This document shows positions 9,258 to 21,674 of a stretch of DNA of 62,294 nucleotides, in pieces (the first letter of the stretch is position 1; the number at the start of each line of letters is the position of its first letter). A program made the position numbers and the translations under genes. This DNA comes from Lachnospiraceae bacterium. GTDB lineage: Bacteria; Bacillota; Clostridia; Lachnospirales; Lachnospiraceae. The stretch lies in the NCBI GenBank assembly GCA_011959285.1, contig BLLW01000017.1, positions 1-62,294 of the forward strand, in the 5' to 3' direction. The notes beneath the pieces are model-generated. The model ran no database searches, was not told where the DNA came from, and was given only the letters and a program-made list of their open reading frames with translations.

Positions 9258-11325
<2,068 letters not shown>

Positions 11326-11351
11326 GGAAAAGACAAGGATAAGGTGATAGT

Positions 11352-12230
11352 ATGGCTTCAATGCGTGATATAAAAAGGCGTAAGGGAAGTATTCAAAGTA
11401 CCCAGCAGATTACCAAGGCCATGAAGCTCGTTTCCACTGTCAAGCTGCAGAGAGCAAAGCAGAATGCAGAGAAATCAGGAAACTATTTCCACTGTATGTT
11501 TGAGACGGTCAATTCTATCTTGCAGCGGACCAAAAACTTAGATCACAAGTTCTTAAAATCCGGCGAATCCGGCAAGAAGGCTGTAATTGTGATTACGTCC
11601 AACAGAGGGTTGGCAGGAGGCTATAACTCCAACGTGATTAAGCTGATTACGCGGGGCGAGCTGGCGGAAGAAGATCTTGCGATTTATACAGTAGGAAAAA
11701 AGGGAAAAGATGCACTGCAAAGACAGTATGAGATTAAGGCGGATTATTCAGATGTGATTGAAGAACCGGTCTATGCGGATGCCATGGTAATCGGAAAAGA
11801 AGTGCTTGAAGCTTTTGCCAAAGGCGAGATCAGTGAGATTTATCTTGCTTACACGGCGTTTAAGAATACGGTTGTGCATGTGCCTACTCTCCTTAAGCTT
11901 CTTCCGGTAGAGATTAATGAGGAAGAAACTACCAATGCAGAAGGAAACGGAGAGATAGGCGGCAGCGATAAGGCGCTGATGAATTTCGAGCCGGAGGACG
12001 AGGAAGCTTTGAATCTGCTCATACCCAAGTATATAACCAGCCTGATTTATGGCGGTATGGTTGAATCGGTAGCCAGTGAAAACGGAGCCAGAATGCAGGC
12101 AATGGATTCTGCTACCAGCAATGCAGAAGAAATGATAGATCATTTGACACTGTTGTACAACAGAGCGCGTCAGGGCTCTATTACACAGGAATTGACAGAG
12201 ATTATTGCAGGTGCGAATGCAATCTCTTAA
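11352..12230 (+). CDS. atpG: ATP synthase subunit gamma
   Basis: 292 residues forming the central rotor shaft. N-terminal MRDIKRRKGSIQSTQQITKA and the C-terminal SENGARMQAMDSATSNAEEM regions are conserved in all gamma subunits. Lies between atpA and atpD. Confidence 0.96.
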   Translation: MASMRDIKRRKGSIQSTQQITKAMKLVSTVKLQRAKQNAEKSGNYFHCMFETVNSILQRTKNLDHKFLKSGESGKKAVIVITSNRGLAGGYNSNVIKLITRGELAEEDLAIYTVGKKGKDALQRQYEIKADYSDVIEEPVYADAMVIGKEVLEAFAKGEISEIYLAYTAFKNTVVHVPTLLKLLPVEINEEETTNAEGNGEIGGSDKALMNFEPEDEEALNLLIPKYITSLIYGGMVESVASENGARMQAMDSATSNAEEMIDHLTLLYNRARQGSITQELTEIIAGANAIS

Positions 12231-13721
<1,491 letters not shown>

Positions 13722-13737
13722 TGACGGGAGGAAGCAG

Positions 13738-14142
13738 ATGGCAGACAACAATTTATTTACTTTAAAAATCATTACTCCCGACCGTGTGTTTTATGAGGGA
13801 CCTGTTTCCATGGTCGAATTTAATACCACGGAGGGAGAAATCGGTGTTTATAAAAAGCATGTGCCGATGACGGTGATCGTGAACCCGGGCATCCTTACGA
13901 TTACAGAGGAAGAGGGGACGAAGGAAGCAGCGCTTCACGCAGGGTTTGCAGAAATTCTGCAGGAAGAAGTGGTGATTTTAGCTGAGATCATTGAGTGGCC
14001 GGAGGAAATCGATTTAGACCGGGCACAGGCGGCAAAGGAACGTGCCGAGGAGCGGCTGCGCAGCAAGACGCCGGAGACGGATATCCTGCGCGCGGAGACT
14101 GCATTGCAGAGGGCGTTGGCACGTATTCATGTTATTAAGTGA
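13738..14142 (+). CDS. atpC: ATP synthase subunit epsilon
   Basis: 134 residues: N-terminal beta-sandwich (ITPDRVFYEGPVSMVEFNT) and C-terminal helical hairpin with the ARAEERLR-like region. It joins gamma to the c-ring and can inhibit hydrolysis. Last gene of the operon; terminator follows nine bases later. Confidence 0.95.
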   Translation: MADNNLFTLKIITPDRVFYEGPVSMVEFNTTEGEIGVYKKHVPMTVIVNPGILTITEEEGTKEAALHAGFAEILQEEVVILAEIIEWPEEIDLDRAQAAKERAEERLRSKTPETDILRAETALQRALARIHVIK

Positions 14143-14150
14143 TGAAATGG

Positions 14151-14182
14151 GGAGAGCCACTATGATTTTGGGCTCTCCTTTA
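14151..14182 (+). terminator. Terminator of the atp operon
   Basis: GGAGAGCC (14151-14158) pairs with GGCTCTCC (14171-14178), then TT and an AT-rich tail. The same GGAGAGCC/GGCTCTCC stem recurs at 15979-16009 before the truncated Rpn copy. Confidence 0.85.
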
Positions 14183-14239
14183 AATTTATGATTTACGGCA
14201 TGTAAGATGCCTCTTGGAAATTTAGATATGCCTATAATT

Positions 14240-15397
14240 TTATTTATTTTTTAGAATATTTTTTACAGAATCATAGCTGATGGATAATTCGGCTGAAATT
14301 TCTTTAAGGGTCTTACCTTCAAGGCGTAATTTGAGTATATCCCGCTCTACTTGCATGGTATCGCGCTCTTCCTGCATCATATCCCTCTCTGCTTTAAGCG
14401 TATCTTGTCTTATCTCTGCTAAATCAGCTCTTATCTGTAGCCCGGATACTTTATCCCGCAGTTCATTCACGGCATCCTGCAGTTCGCTCACCATGAGCCG
14501 TTCCGTATTATGGTCCATTATGTAAAGCGCTTCTGAAAACATATGCATCAACTCCTCTGGTTCTCTCACAAATTCTGCAATCTCCTTATAGATGGGAAGG
14601 AACATAGGAAAAATTTTGACCAGTTCCTCAATTCTGCTCCGCTCAGTGGCACTAAAAAATGTCAACCAAGCATCTAAAGTAGTACTGTATTTAGTTATAT
14701 TATGCGCAACAGAATGAAAAATGTCAAGACAGATAAAATATTCTTCATGAAGACCCGGGCTATTCTGGAAGATTCCTGTATCAAAGCGAGATGAGCGTTT
14801 ATGAATGTAGCTTCCTTCCGCAGTATAGAAATCCTTCGGGCTTTGCTCCATTAGGATGATGCAGTACACTTTCTGCAATTTCTGGAAGTTAAATTTTTCC
14901 CCAAGTTCCGCCCTGCGCCACTCGTATTGCCGCATGATGATGTCGGAGACATAGCAGTCCGTACGAGCCATGGGAAACTGATAACCAATCTTCTGCATTT
15001 CTACATTGGCATAGGAGCCGTCGTCCAACTGTATCAGCGCATCCAGTATGACGAAGCTCCCTTTCTCAACCATCTGGGTTCCCTGCCTTGGCAGAATGTC
15101 TATAATCCGCACGTTCCTCCCAAGAAAAGAGGATAGAAAAGATTCCATCCTGTCCGGATGCTTACTAGGATGAAATACTCTCTGGAATACAGGGTCGTAA
15201 GTGATTTTTAACCCATGTTCCCCTAGGCAGAACCCAAGTAGTTCCTCCTGCAGTTCTGCCGGGAACTTCAGGAATTTCTCCCATACTGCCGGATATCTGG
15301 CAAGATGTTCTTTGGCTTCACTATTTGATGAGAAAGAAGGGAAAAGGGAAGGTACTGCACGTTTAGATGCAGGATAAAGTTTGGGGTTTACAGGCAT
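14240..15397 (-). CDS. Rpn/PD-(D/E)XK nuclease family protein
   Basis: 385 residues. The N-terminal two thirds match the Rpn/YhgA-like (PDDEXK_2) family, DNA nucleases tied to recombination and recently to phage defence: FILDALIQLDDGSYANVEMQ carries the Asp and the E-x-Q form of the active site. Residues about 285-345 are a Glu/Arg/Asp-rich coiled coil with ERDxxQxER repeats, and the end (EISAELSISYDSVKNILKNK) resembles a helix-turn-helix. AAGGAG precedes ATG 15397. Such genes occur in many copies per Lachnospiraceae genome; a broken copy is 600 bases away. Confidence 0.8.
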   Translation of the reverse strand: MPVNPKLYPASKRAVPSLFPSFSSNSEAKEHLARYPAVWEKFLKFPAELQEELLGFCLGEHGLKITYDPVFQRVFHPSKHPDRMESFLSSFLGRNVRIIDILPRQGTQMVEKGSFVILDALIQLDDGSYANVEMQKIGYQFPMARTDCYVSDIIMRQYEWRRAELGEKFNFQKLQKVYCIILMEQSPKDFYTAEGSYIHKRSSRFDTGIFQNSPGLHEEYFICLDIFHSVAHNITKYSTTLDAWLTFFSATERSRIEELVKIFPMFLPIYKEIAEFVREPEELMHMFSEALYIMDHNTERLMVSELQDAVNELRDKVSGLQIRADLAEIRQDTLKAERDMMQEERDTMQVERDILKLRLEGKTLKEISAELSISYDSVKNILKNK

Positions 15398-15579
15398 GTA
15401 AGATTCTCCTTAGAATATTAGATATGTTTCGATTAATGTAAAAACACCAAGCAAGAATTGGAATTTAATCATTGACTTAAATGGCAGCAACCCCTTTGAC
15501 TAGGAAGAAAAGCCGCGCAGGCACGGCGAAAGGCGGGGACGCATATGATAGAAATAAAGACGTTAAAGGAATCGTTTAT

Positions 15580-15969
15580 ATGTATGAACGCAAAATTCTG
15601 CCCTTTTATATGACATATCCATTGCCCATGTATTATGAAGAGGAGGACTCTATCATAAGGGATTTGGAATATCTGCAGCAGATGTATCCGTTGGAGGCAA
15701 AGCGTTATCAAAAGGTAATAAGCGGCATTCTCGATAAACTGGACTATGAGGGCAGCATGATTTATGATGAGTACCCGGATAAATGGCAGCTTTATAAACT
15801 GTCCAGAGACATATTAGACCGGATCAAACGGGAAGAAGAAAAAGATAATCCCGATGGCAATTTTCCGCCGGAGCGGTGGGAATGGCTGGGGGATCTGGTA
15901 CAAATACTTCTTTGCTATGAGATATACAAAAGGAGACATAATACGAGAAGAGGAATTCTCAGATTCTGA
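15580..15969 (+). CDS. Small hypothetical protein
   Basis: I do not recognise a family with a known role. From ATG 15580 (AAAGGA nine bases upstream) it is 129 residues, rich in Tyr and charged residues, beginning MYERKILPFYMTYPLPMYY, with no signal peptide or membrane segment. An in-frame ATG at 15481 would add 33 low-complexity residues but lacks a ribosome site. It lies between the intact and the truncated Rpn gene and has its own terminator. Confidence 0.55.
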   Translation: MYERKILPFYMTYPLPMYYEEEDSIIRDLEYLQQMYPLEAKRYQKVISGILDKLDYEGSMIYDEYPDKWQLYKLSRDILDRIKREEEKDNPDGNFPPERWEWLGDLVQILLCYEIYKRRHNTRRGILRF

Positions 15970-15978
15970 AAAATTTCG

Positions 15979-16009
15979 GGGAGAGCCATTATCGGTCTGT
16001 GGCTCTCCC
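15979..16009 (+). terminator. Terminator after the hypothetical gene
   Basis: A 10-bp stem (15979-15988 with 16000-16009) followed by TATT. Stem sequence is nearly the same as that of the atp terminator, consistent with duplication of terminator plus Rpn gene. Confidence 0.75.
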
Positions 16010-16016
16010 TATTAGA

Positions 16017-16396
16017 TTACGGTTTACTTTCTAAAATTTTTTTAACTGAATCAAAGCTGATGGACAACTCTGCTGAAATTTCTTCATAGGCCTTACCTTT
16101 AAGGCGCAATCTGAATACATCCCGCTCCAATTGCATAGTATCCCTCTCTATCTGAACCACATCCCGCTCTGTCTGTATAGTATTTCGCTCTGCCTGCAGC
16201 CCAGATACTTTATCCCGCAGCTCATTCACGGCATCCTGCAGTTCGCTCACCATGAGCCGTTCCGTGTTATGGTCCATTATGTAAAGGGCTTCTGAAAATG
16301 TATACATCAATTCCTCCGGTTCTCTGACAAATTCTGCAATCTCCTGATAGATAGGCAGGAACATGGGGAAATATTTGACAAGTTCCTCAATCCTGC
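16017..16396 (-). pseudogene. Truncated second copy of the Rpn nuclease gene
   Basis: Codes for the C-terminal 115-125 residues of the protein at 14240-15397 with about 80 percent identity (for example VSELQDAVNELRDKVSGLQ), including the coiled coil and terminal helix-turn-helix, but lacks the whole nuclease domain. At 16396 homology stops and the sequence jumps to ATTAGATATGTTT, which in the intact copy lies just upstream of the start codon. So a deletion joined the 3' part of the gene to its own upstream region. Confidence 0.8.
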
Positions 16397-16566
16397 ATTA
16401 GATATGTTTCAGACGATGTCAGAATATGAAACAGAGAATGAAAGTAAAAACAATTTTTATCTTTCAAATGCTATGTAGAAAATTTAAATCCAAAATCAAT
16501 TTTCCAGATAGTCAATCCACAAAATGTATTATCTTTTTCCCATTTTTTCAAAACCTAACACTGTAT

Positions 16567-16613
16567 CTTGTATTTGTGCAAGTTTACTACTAGAAGAAGA
16601 TGTTCAATACAAG
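16567..16613. promoter_or_regulatory. Upstream half-sites resembling the GntR operator
   Basis: CTTGTATT at 16567-16574 (with CAAG at 16579-16582) and AATACAAG at 16606-16613 repeat the core of the palindrome at 16676-16721 and of the site beside the GntR gene. The rest of 16397-16757 is AT-rich and shows no gene. Confidence 0.45.
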
Positions 16614-16671
16614 AGGCATTTTTTGTATGAATTAGACAATCAAACTGTGGAAAAAAGGTTATATTTACTAA

Positions 16672-16721
16672 TTGACCACCTTGTCATCTTGTATTAAAAT
16701 TAATACAAGATGACAAGGTGG
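16672..16721 (+). promoter_or_regulatory. Promoter covered by a 46-bp palindromic operator
   Basis: TTGACC (16672-16677), 17 bases, TAAAAT (16695-16700) form a good sigma-A promoter. Bases 16676-16721 form a perfect palindrome with 22-bp arms and a 2-base centre, whose core is CTTGTATTA/TAATACAAG. A protein bound here would block the polymerase. The likely binder is the GntR protein coded at 23366-24112, which has the same core sequence in its own upstream region. As RNA the region would also form a very strong hairpin. Confidence 0.75.
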
Positions 16722-16757
16722 TTGCATCAAAAAACAAAAGGAGGAAATAATAAAAGT

Positions 16758-18191
16758 ATGAAAAAGAAATTTATTGCACTATTGACAGCTTTGATACTTG
16801 TAGTCTCTGCTGCCGGATGTGGGAACAGTGCACAACCGACGGCTCCGGAGGAAAACAAAACGGAATCGGAAAAGGAAGAAACTGAAACCGCAGAAACCGA
16901 AACTGCGGATACGGATTTGCAGTCTGGCACGGAACGGACGGAAGTTACCATGTGGTTTTGGGGGGCAGCTCCCTGGCAACAGGAGATCTTACAAAAAAAT
17001 TTAATTGATGTATTCAATTCTTCACAGAATGAGTATGAACTGGTAGTTGAATTCCGCAGCTCTGTAGATGATGATATCTCTGTTGCATTGTCGGCAGGTG
17101 AAGGTCCGGATATTGTTTACGGCAGTGGTCCTGCGTTTGTTACCCCTTACGCAGAGGCGGGCAAGCTGGCATCCTTAGATGAATACGCAGGGCAATATGG
17201 GTGGGAAGATCTGCTTCAAACGCCGCTGTACAATACCTGCAAGGTAGATGATTCCTTGTATGCAGTTCCTATTGCGATGTTCTGTTCGGGTCTGTTCTAC
17301 AACAAAGAAGTATTGGATGAACATAACTGGCAGATTCCGGGTTCCGTGGATGAACTTACAGCCATATGCGACGAAGCATTGGAAGCAGACCTTTATCCTA
17401 TTCTCTATGGTGTGAAAGGGTGGCTCCCGGCATTAGAGGAGGTGCCGTCCTTATTTTTTACGCAATGGGCAGGACCGTCAGCCGTTTATGAATGCCTGAC
17501 GAATCAGCAGAAATGGAACAACCCTAAGATGGTAGAGGCTGTGAACGCTACGAACGAATGGTATCAGAAAAAATATTTATGCAGTGATTTATTTGATCTT
17601 AGTTCCAGCGAGGCTATGCAGCTTTTTGTGGATGGAGGAGCGCCATTCCTTTTCGGATCCTCTTCCGGTTATCAGCGACTTGCAGGTTTTATAGAAAATG
17701 ATGAGCAGGCAGCAAAATTTGGATTCATTCCGTTCCCATCCGGCAGGGAAGGAGTTCCGGATCCTGTTTATACACTTGCGATCAATGCAACACTTTCCAT
17801 CAATGCTGCATCAGAAAATAAAGATGCAGCGGCGGCTGTGCTGAATATTATTGAGAGTCAGGATTTTATGGAAAAGATGACGGCTCAGTGGCCGGGGTAC
17901 TGGATGACAGCTTTGAAGGATTATTCAACTGTAAATACGGACGGAATGGGTGAATTAGGGAAGCAGTGCGTGGAAGTGATGCGGGGCGTATGTGATGCGG
18001 CGGCAGAAAGTAAATTCGGTTTTTATTCTTCTACTTTTTATCCGGCGGCTACCGCCAGCGTAATGCAGAACATTGACACCGTATGGTATGGAACTTCTAC
18101 GGCAGAAGAACTTTTAGACAAGATGGATGCAGAATTTGCAAAAGAATATGCAAATGGCTCTGTTCCGGAATTGGTTCAGCCGGCGGAATAA
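16758..18191 (+). CDS. ABC importer solute-binding lipoprotein (family 1)
   Basis: 477 residues from ATG 16758, which follows AAAGGAGG. Lipoprotein signal with lipobox VSAAGC (Cys about residue 21), an acidic Glu/Thr linker (about 30-58), then a family 1 extracellular sugar-binding fold. First gene of a locus with two permeases but no ATPase. In Bacillus the frl binding protein FrlO has the same place. An ATG at 16710 lies inside the operator palindrome and is rejected as start. Confidence 0.88.
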   Translation: MKKKFIALLTALILVVSAAGCGNSAQPTAPEENKTESEKEETETAETETADTDLQSGTERTEVTMWFWGAAPWQQEILQKNLIDVFNSSQNEYELVVEFRSSVDDDISVALSAGEGPDIVYGSGPAFVTPYAEAGKLASLDEYAGQYGWEDLLQTPLYNTCKVDDSLYAVPIAMFCSGLFYNKEVLDEHNWQIPGSVDELTAICDEALEADLYPILYGVKGWLPALEEVPSLFFTQWAGPSAVYECLTNQQKWNNPKMVEAVNATNEWYQKKYLCSDLFDLSSSEAMQLFVDGGAPFLFGSSSGYQRLAGFIENDEQAAKFGFIPFPSGREGVPDPVYTLAINATLSINAASENKDAAAAVLNIIESQDFMEKMTAQWPGYWMTALKDYSTVNTDGMGELGKQCVEVMRGVCDAAAESKFGFYSSTFYPAATASVMQNIDTVWYGTSTAEELLDKMDAEFAKEYANGSVPELVQPAE

Positions 18192-18260
18192 TTACAAAAT
18201 TGACACATTGATGCGCATCCGCCGATGTGGGTGCGCATCAAGACATTAAGAGGTACAATC

Positions 18261-19166
18261 ATGCCAAAACAAAAGCAAAAAACAACAACACAGCTGCGTG
18301 GACCAAAGCGCAGTGTGGGATATCTGGTTCTTCCGGCGCTTGGCTTAAGCGCTTTGGCAGTGTTCCTTCCAATGCTTCTGACCATCATTGTCTCGTTTAC
18401 AGACTGGAATGGCGTTGCCAATTTAAAGGAGTTGAATTTTATTGGTTTGAGGAACTTTACGGAGATATTTGCCGATGAGGTTTTTATCAAGGCGTTTGTC
18501 AACAATGTTCTTTGGACGACGATTTATCTGTCCATACCGGTCTGCATCGCATTGTTTGCCGCAGTGCTTCTCCTTGGCAGAAAAAACGCAAGAATAGCAT
18601 ATCAGATCTTGTTCTTGATTCCTTATGTGCTGGCGCCGGCAATTAACGCGATGGTCTGGTTATATATCATCTTTAATCCGGTGTCGGGGGTTTGGGGATT
18701 TTTAAAGAAGCTTGGCATGAATGTGATAAATCCCCTCTCAAACCAAAGTATAGCCTTGTATACTGTTGCAGGAATAGATATATGGCATTACTGGGGATAT
18801 TTGACGGTGGTGTATCTTGCTGCCTTGCGGCAGACGCCGCAAGATCAGATAGAAGCTGCTCAGGTAATGGGATGCAATGCACTTCAGATTTTCTGGTATG
18901 TATATTTCCCGAATATAAAGGCAACTTTTCGATTGATGTTGATTATGATCATGATCACATCATTTAAATCCTTTGACTATGTATGGCTGTTGACGCAGGG
19001 GGGACCGGCACATGCCACAGAAATGTTAGGCACATATGCATATAAATTGTCATATTCTATGTTCCAGACCGGTAAGGCTTCGGCAGTCTCTTTGGTCATG
19101 GGTGCCTTTGGACTGGCAATGTCGAGCCTATATACCGCGCTGAGCCGTAAAGAGGATCCATCGTAA
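18261..19166 (+). CDS. ABC sugar importer permease (MalF type)
   Basis: 301 residues, six predicted membrane segments, with the EAA loop (QIEAAQVMGCNALQIFWYVYFPNI) that contacts the ATPase. AGAGGT precedes ATG 18261. Pairs with the next gene as a heterodimer; corresponds to FrlN/FrlM in the frl layout. Confidence 0.88.
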   Translation: MPKQKQKTTTQLRGPKRSVGYLVLPALGLSALAVFLPMLLTIIVSFTDWNGVANLKELNFIGLRNFTEIFADEVFIKAFVNNVLWTTIYLSIPVCIALFAAVLLLGRKNARIAYQILFLIPYVLAPAINAMVWLYIIFNPVSGVWGFLKKLGMNVINPLSNQSIALYTVAGIDIWHYWGYLTVVYLAALRQTPQDQIEAAQVMGCNALQIFWYVYFPNIKATFRLMLIMIMITSFKSFDYVWLLTQGGPAHATEMLGTYAYKLSYSMFQTGKASAVSLVMGAFGLAMSSLYTALSRKEDPS

Positions 19167-19199
19167 CGGAGTATAGGTTAAAAGATTTGGAGAAGGAAT

Positions 19200-20030
19200 A
19201 TGAAGAAGAAAAAAATATTAATCGGTGCCGTTGTACATGCTGTGCTTATCCTGCTTGCCGTAATTCAGGTTTTACCGATTTGTCTTGTAATCATTAATAG
19301 CTTCAAAACGCACCGGGAAATCATGGTAAATCCATTGAAGATGCCATCGTCATTGAATCTGGAAAATTATGCTGCGGCATGGAAGTATGGCAAATTTGCT
19401 AATGGATTTAAAAACAGTCTTTTGCTCTGCATATGTACGATTCTAATCGTACTGTTCTGCTCAACGATTGCTGCCTATGCACTCAGCGGAAAGAGGATGA
19501 AGCATTCCGGTATCGTCATAATCTATTTTATGATGTCCATGACGGTGCCTACCCAGATGTTCTTGTTCCCATTATACGCGGCTTATGCAAAATTGCATTT
19601 AATTGGAAATATTGTTGCCTTAAGCTTTATTTTGGGGGCAACGAACATGCCGCTTGCCGTTTTTTTGATGAGAACTTTTTTTATGAAGGTTCCTTCAGAA
19701 TTGGTCGAAGCGGCGCAGATGGATGGAGCTTCGGTAGGACAGATTATACGAAAAGTTATGATGCCCATTGTATCTCCGGGCATGATTACTGTGAGTATTC
19801 TGGTAGGTTTATCTTCATGGAATGAATTTATGCTCTCATCGACTTTCCTTCAGGGAGAGAGAAATTTTACGGCTGTCTTAAGTTTTCTGGCGCTCAAAGG
19901 CATGGAGACAACGGATATGGGACTGATGATGGCAGGAGCGTCGATTCTTGTCATTCCCATCATTCTGATTTTTATTTCCCTGCAAAGATACTTTGTGGAC
20001 GGAATGGTAGGCGGGGCAGTAAAAGGCTGA
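19200..20030 (+). CDS. ABC sugar importer permease (MalG type)
   Basis: 276 residues with six membrane segments; EAA loop ELVEAAQMDGASVGQIIRKV and the usual MalG-like C-terminus (RYFVDGMVGGAVKG). Partner of the upstream permease. No ATP-binding gene follows, so a shared MsmX/UgpC-type ATPase is presumably used. Confidence 0.88.
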   Translation: MKKKKILIGAVVHAVLILLAVIQVLPICLVIINSFKTHREIMVNPLKMPSSLNLENYAAAWKYGKFANGFKNSLLLCICTILIVLFCSTIAAYALSGKRMKHSGIVIIYFMMSMTVPTQMFLFPLYAAYAKLHLIGNIVALSFILGATNMPLAVFLMRTFFMKVPSELVEAAQMDGASVGQIIRKVMMPIVSPGMITVSILVGLSSWNEFMLSSTFLQGERNFTAVLSFLALKGMETTDMGLMMAGASILVIPIILIFISLQRYFVDGMVGGAVKG

Positions 20031-20074
20031 AGATGAACGGATGCAGCGAATAGATGAAAGAATTGGAGAAAAAA

Positions 20075-20088
20075 GCCGCCTACGCGGC
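20075..20088 (+). other. Small GCCGC-CTAC-GCGGC hairpin
   Basis: 5-bp stem with a 4-base loop between the permease and SIS genes, 12 bases before the SIS ribosome site region. Same form as 4451-4464. Could affect translation or mark a short dispersed repeat. Confidence 0.45.
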
Positions 20089-20104
20089 AGAATGAGAGGA
20101 AAAT

Positions 20105-21223
20105 ATGGAATTAAATCATGGATTGATTCATCAGATTTATAGCCTGCCGGAACTGATTCGGCGGCAGTATGCTGACTTAGAACCCAAAGCGCGCTCTGTA
20201 CTCGATACCCCTGAAATATTCGGCATTCAGAGAATTGTTTTGACTGGCTGCGGGGATTCTTATGCCGCCGGATTGTCCGTCCGGGATACCTTTGCAGAAT
20301 TGACTGGTCTGCCGGTTGATGTTATGCCGGCAATTGAATTGAGCAGGACGGCGCATCAGTCAATCTTTGGTTTTGCCCCCAACAACCCGCTTGTAATTGC
20401 TGTCAGTAATTCTGGCAGTGTCGTCCGTATGAATGAGGCGATTCAAAGAGCGGCGCAGTACGGCGCCTTTACGCTTGCAGTTACCGGCAATCGAAAGTCG
20501 GAGCTGGCGAGGGTGTCATCCAGGATTTTTGATCTTTCTATTCCGCCCTTTGAGGCAGCGCCGGGGACCCGTTCCTATGTAGTGTCCTTAATGTCCCTGC
20601 TGCTTCTGGCAATCCGGATTGGAGAGGTGCGGGGAAAATTTACCATGGATCATGCAATGGATATGAGGAATGACATGCTGCAGCAGGCGGATGAGCTTGA
20701 ACAGTCTCTTCCGGAAATCGACCGGCAAATGAAGCTTTTGGCAGCAAGTTGGGATAGGATGGATGGATTTGAGTTTGTGGGTACAGGAATGGAGTTCGGG
20801 ACAGCATGGTATTGCCACGCAAAAGTTTTAGAACAGTTAGGCAAATATGCTTCTTACAAAAATTCCGAGGATTGGCTGCATACAAATCTGTTTCTCCGCA
20901 ATACGGAAAAAACTGCTGTGATCGTATTTGCCGATCAAAGAAATCCTGCCGACAGCAGGACGAAGGAATTAATTCATTACGCGGTAAAGCTACATCGCCC
21001 AGTGGTCGTGATTGGAGGGGAAAAGATGGATGTGCAGCAAATAAATGTTCCGGTATCTGCATATTATAGCAACTCCTGTCTGACACAATTTGCTCCGGTA
21101 TCGATTTTGCTGAATTATATTGCAGATTTAATTGGAGAAAAGGACGGGCGCGGCTGTGAAGGCGTATGGAAGATTGCAGAAGGAGCCGGCTGCATACGCA
21201 ACAGTAAGGTTGAAATTATCTAA
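20105..21223 (+). CDS. SIS-domain sugar isomerase/deglycase (FrlB/AgaS-like)
   Basis: 372 residues with two SIS domains, as in GlmS isomerase, FrlB and AgaS. First SIS: LTGCGDSYAAGLSVRDTF and the Ser-rich AVSNSGSVVRMNEAI; second: about 215-350. FrlB splits fructoselysine-6-phosphate into lysine and glucose-6-phosphate. The neighbourhood (importer, PfkB kinase, GntR) fits such a deglycase for a phosphorylated Amadori-type compound, though the exact substrate is unknown. Confidence 0.75.
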   Translation: MELNHGLIHQIYSLPELIRRQYADLEPKARSVLDTPEIFGIQRIVLTGCGDSYAAGLSVRDTFAELTGLPVDVMPAIELSRTAHQSIFGFAPNNPLVIAVSNSGSVVRMNEAIQRAAQYGAFTLAVTGNRKSELARVSSRIFDLSIPPFEAAPGTRSYVVSLMSLLLLAIRIGEVRGKFTMDHAMDMRNDMLQQADELEQSLPEIDRQMKLLAASWDRMDGFEFVGTGMEFGTAWYCHAKVLEQLGKYASYKNSEDWLHTNLFLRNTEKTAVIVFADQRNPADSRTKELIHYAVKLHRPVVVIGGEKMDVQQINVPVSAYYSNSCLTQFAPVSILLNYIADLIGEKDGRGCEGVWKIAEGAGCIRNSKVEII

Positions 21224-21246
21224 AGTACATAAGGGAGGAAGTTGGA

Positions 21247-21651
21247 ATGATACAGGAAATCTGTTTTTCAACTGTAAAAGAGGACTTGCATGATCTTACG
21301 CCGGAAATCAGGAAGGTGATTTTGGACAGCGGTCTTAGGGAGGGAGTGTGCGTTGTCTATTGTCCCCATACGACCGCAGCGATTGTCGTAACTTCCCGGA
21401 TGGATCCGGCAGGTTTTGAAGATTTGAAGGAGGAGGTATCGAGGCTGGTGCCCACACGCATTGATTTTAAGCATCAGGTTGATACGCCCACAGATGCATC
21501 CGGACACATTAAATCGGCGGTTATGGGCATTAGCGCAACTTTTCTTATTGGTGAAGGGGATCTGCTCATTGGATCTTCACAGGGAATTTATTTTATGGAA
21601 TTTGACGGTCCGAGGAAACGAAAAGTCTGGGTACGGATTACCGGTGAATAG
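21247..21651 (+). CDS. YjbQ/UPF0047 family protein
   Basis: 134 residues, complete family length. Conserved metal-site motif VYCPHTTAAIVV and the C-terminal GSSQGIYFMEFDGPRKRKV. Some members show weak thiamine-phosphate synthase activity; the true function is unclear. AAGGGAGG precedes the ATG. Its place inside an frl-like locus, rather than alone, is unusual. Confidence 0.85.
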   Translation: MIQEICFSTVKEDLHDLTPEIRKVILDSGLREGVCVVYCPHTTAAIVVTSRMDPAGFEDLKEEVSRLVPTRIDFKHQVDTPTDASGHIKSAVMGISATFLIGEGDLLIGSSQGIYFMEFDGPRKRKVWVRITGE

Positions 21652-21674
21652 CCGGAGGAGAAGGAGGAAGAAAC

